The position numbers and the translations under genes are program-made. The notes under the pieces are model-generated. The model had not been told where the DNA came from, did not search any database, and saw only the letters and a program-made list of their open reading frames with translations. DNA of 64,000 nucleotides, from assembly GCA_946479285.1 (NCBI GenBank), contig CAMLFH010000015.1:23598-87597 (forward strand), written 5' to 3'. Numbering within the stretch: the first letter of the stretch is position 1; the number at the start of each line of letters is the position of its first letter. Origin of the DNA: an uncultured Flavobacteriales bacterium (lineage in GTDB: Bacteria > Bacteroidota > Bacteroidia > Flavobacteriales > Crocinitomicaceae). Below are positions 63,798-64,000 of this stretch, in pieces.

Positions 63798-64000
63798 TGC
63801 TACTTAATGGACTTGACCCGTTTCGACAAAACCGACTTTTGACTAGCCCAATTCGACTTTCCGACCCTATTAAGTTTTATTTCGACCGAGGAAAAAATTG
63901 TTTTTTCTGTAGTCGGCTTTTCGAGTCGAAAACGACCCGAATTTATTTCGACGAATCTTTCTTTCCGACTTGACGAACTCTATAATCCGACTTGCCTAAG
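63798..64000. repeat. CGAC-rich repetitive tract at the window end
   Basis: TTCGAC, CCGACTT and TCGAAA units recur more than ten times in 200 nt with irregular spacing. No ORF that I trust crosses it. Confidence 0.5.

Noticed and set aside
63533..63973. 146-codon ORF overlapping the Cys-rich gene
   Set aside because: It is a shadow frame of the Csp-like gene that runs over its terminator and into the CGAC-rich tract.

Overview
The window looks like a chromosome segment of a Bacteroidota bacterium, most likely Flavobacteriales and close to Crocinitomicaceae (Fluviicola-like; this placement is inference). The signs are a gliding-associated C-terminal sorting domain of the type IX secretion kind, a HAEPLYID-type protein, promoters of the TTTG / TAnnTTTG type, start codons without Shine-Dalgarno sequences, many lipoprotein signals and moderate GC content.

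Region 1 (1-5.4 kb) is a candidate RNA-repair locus. It holds the 3' end of an rtcB RNA ligase gene, then about 1.6 kb without a convincing protein gene but with several intrinsic terminators and four tRNA-like cloverleaves. One is Pro(UGG)-like and intact; one is Leu(UAG)-like without the long variable arm; one is Pro(UGG)-like with a perfect palindrome inserted in the T loop; one carries a His GUG anticodon but has about 53 nt inserted at the 5' side of the anticodon loop. A 745-residue zinc-knuckle/TerD-like protein follows (it resembles the MXAN_6230/SCO0854 RING family), and then a frameshifted four-helix-bundle (S23/IVS-type) gene flanked by inverted repeats.

Region 2 (5.5-28.8 kb, minus strand) is a nearly complete extracellular contractile injection system (eCIS, Afp/PVC-like). 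In transcription order it has a HTH regulator, DUF4255 cap, unknown protein, sheath, two tube proteins, DUF5908, LysM/CIS-tube adaptor, VgrG-like hub, PAAR tip, gp25, two baseplate J-like proteins with a fibre-like protein between them, tape measure, a cargo block, an AAA+ ATPase and a membrane protein. The cargo block has four proteins sharing one short N-terminal motif. Two carry near-identical DUF4157 (HExxH) modules, and three end in different domains that all contain a His-Me-finger-like H...N motif, so they are candidate nucleases. The operon also has 8-bp tandem repeats and a duplicated 42-nt element in its gaps.

Region 3 (29-46.9 kb) is mostly chromosomal: a DUF72 protein; a TetR regulator with palindromic operators and a thiolase/SDR/thioesterase set; an AraC regulator next to a complete RND efflux pump (MFP, RND, OMF); a HAEPLYID-type protein; a nitronate monooxygenase-like enzyme; and a two-subunit M16 peptidase pair.

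Region 4 (47-59.8 kb) has a large secreted gliding-type protein, a ClC channel with CBS domains, a nonsense-interrupted membrane gene next to a KOW protein, an M1 peptidase, a GT9 glycosyltransferase and a sensor histidine kinase. Region 5 (60-64 kb) looks like the edge of an integrated element: tyrosine recombinase, excisionase-like HTH protein, an unknown protein, a Cys-rich copper-binding four-helix protein and a CGAC-rich tract.
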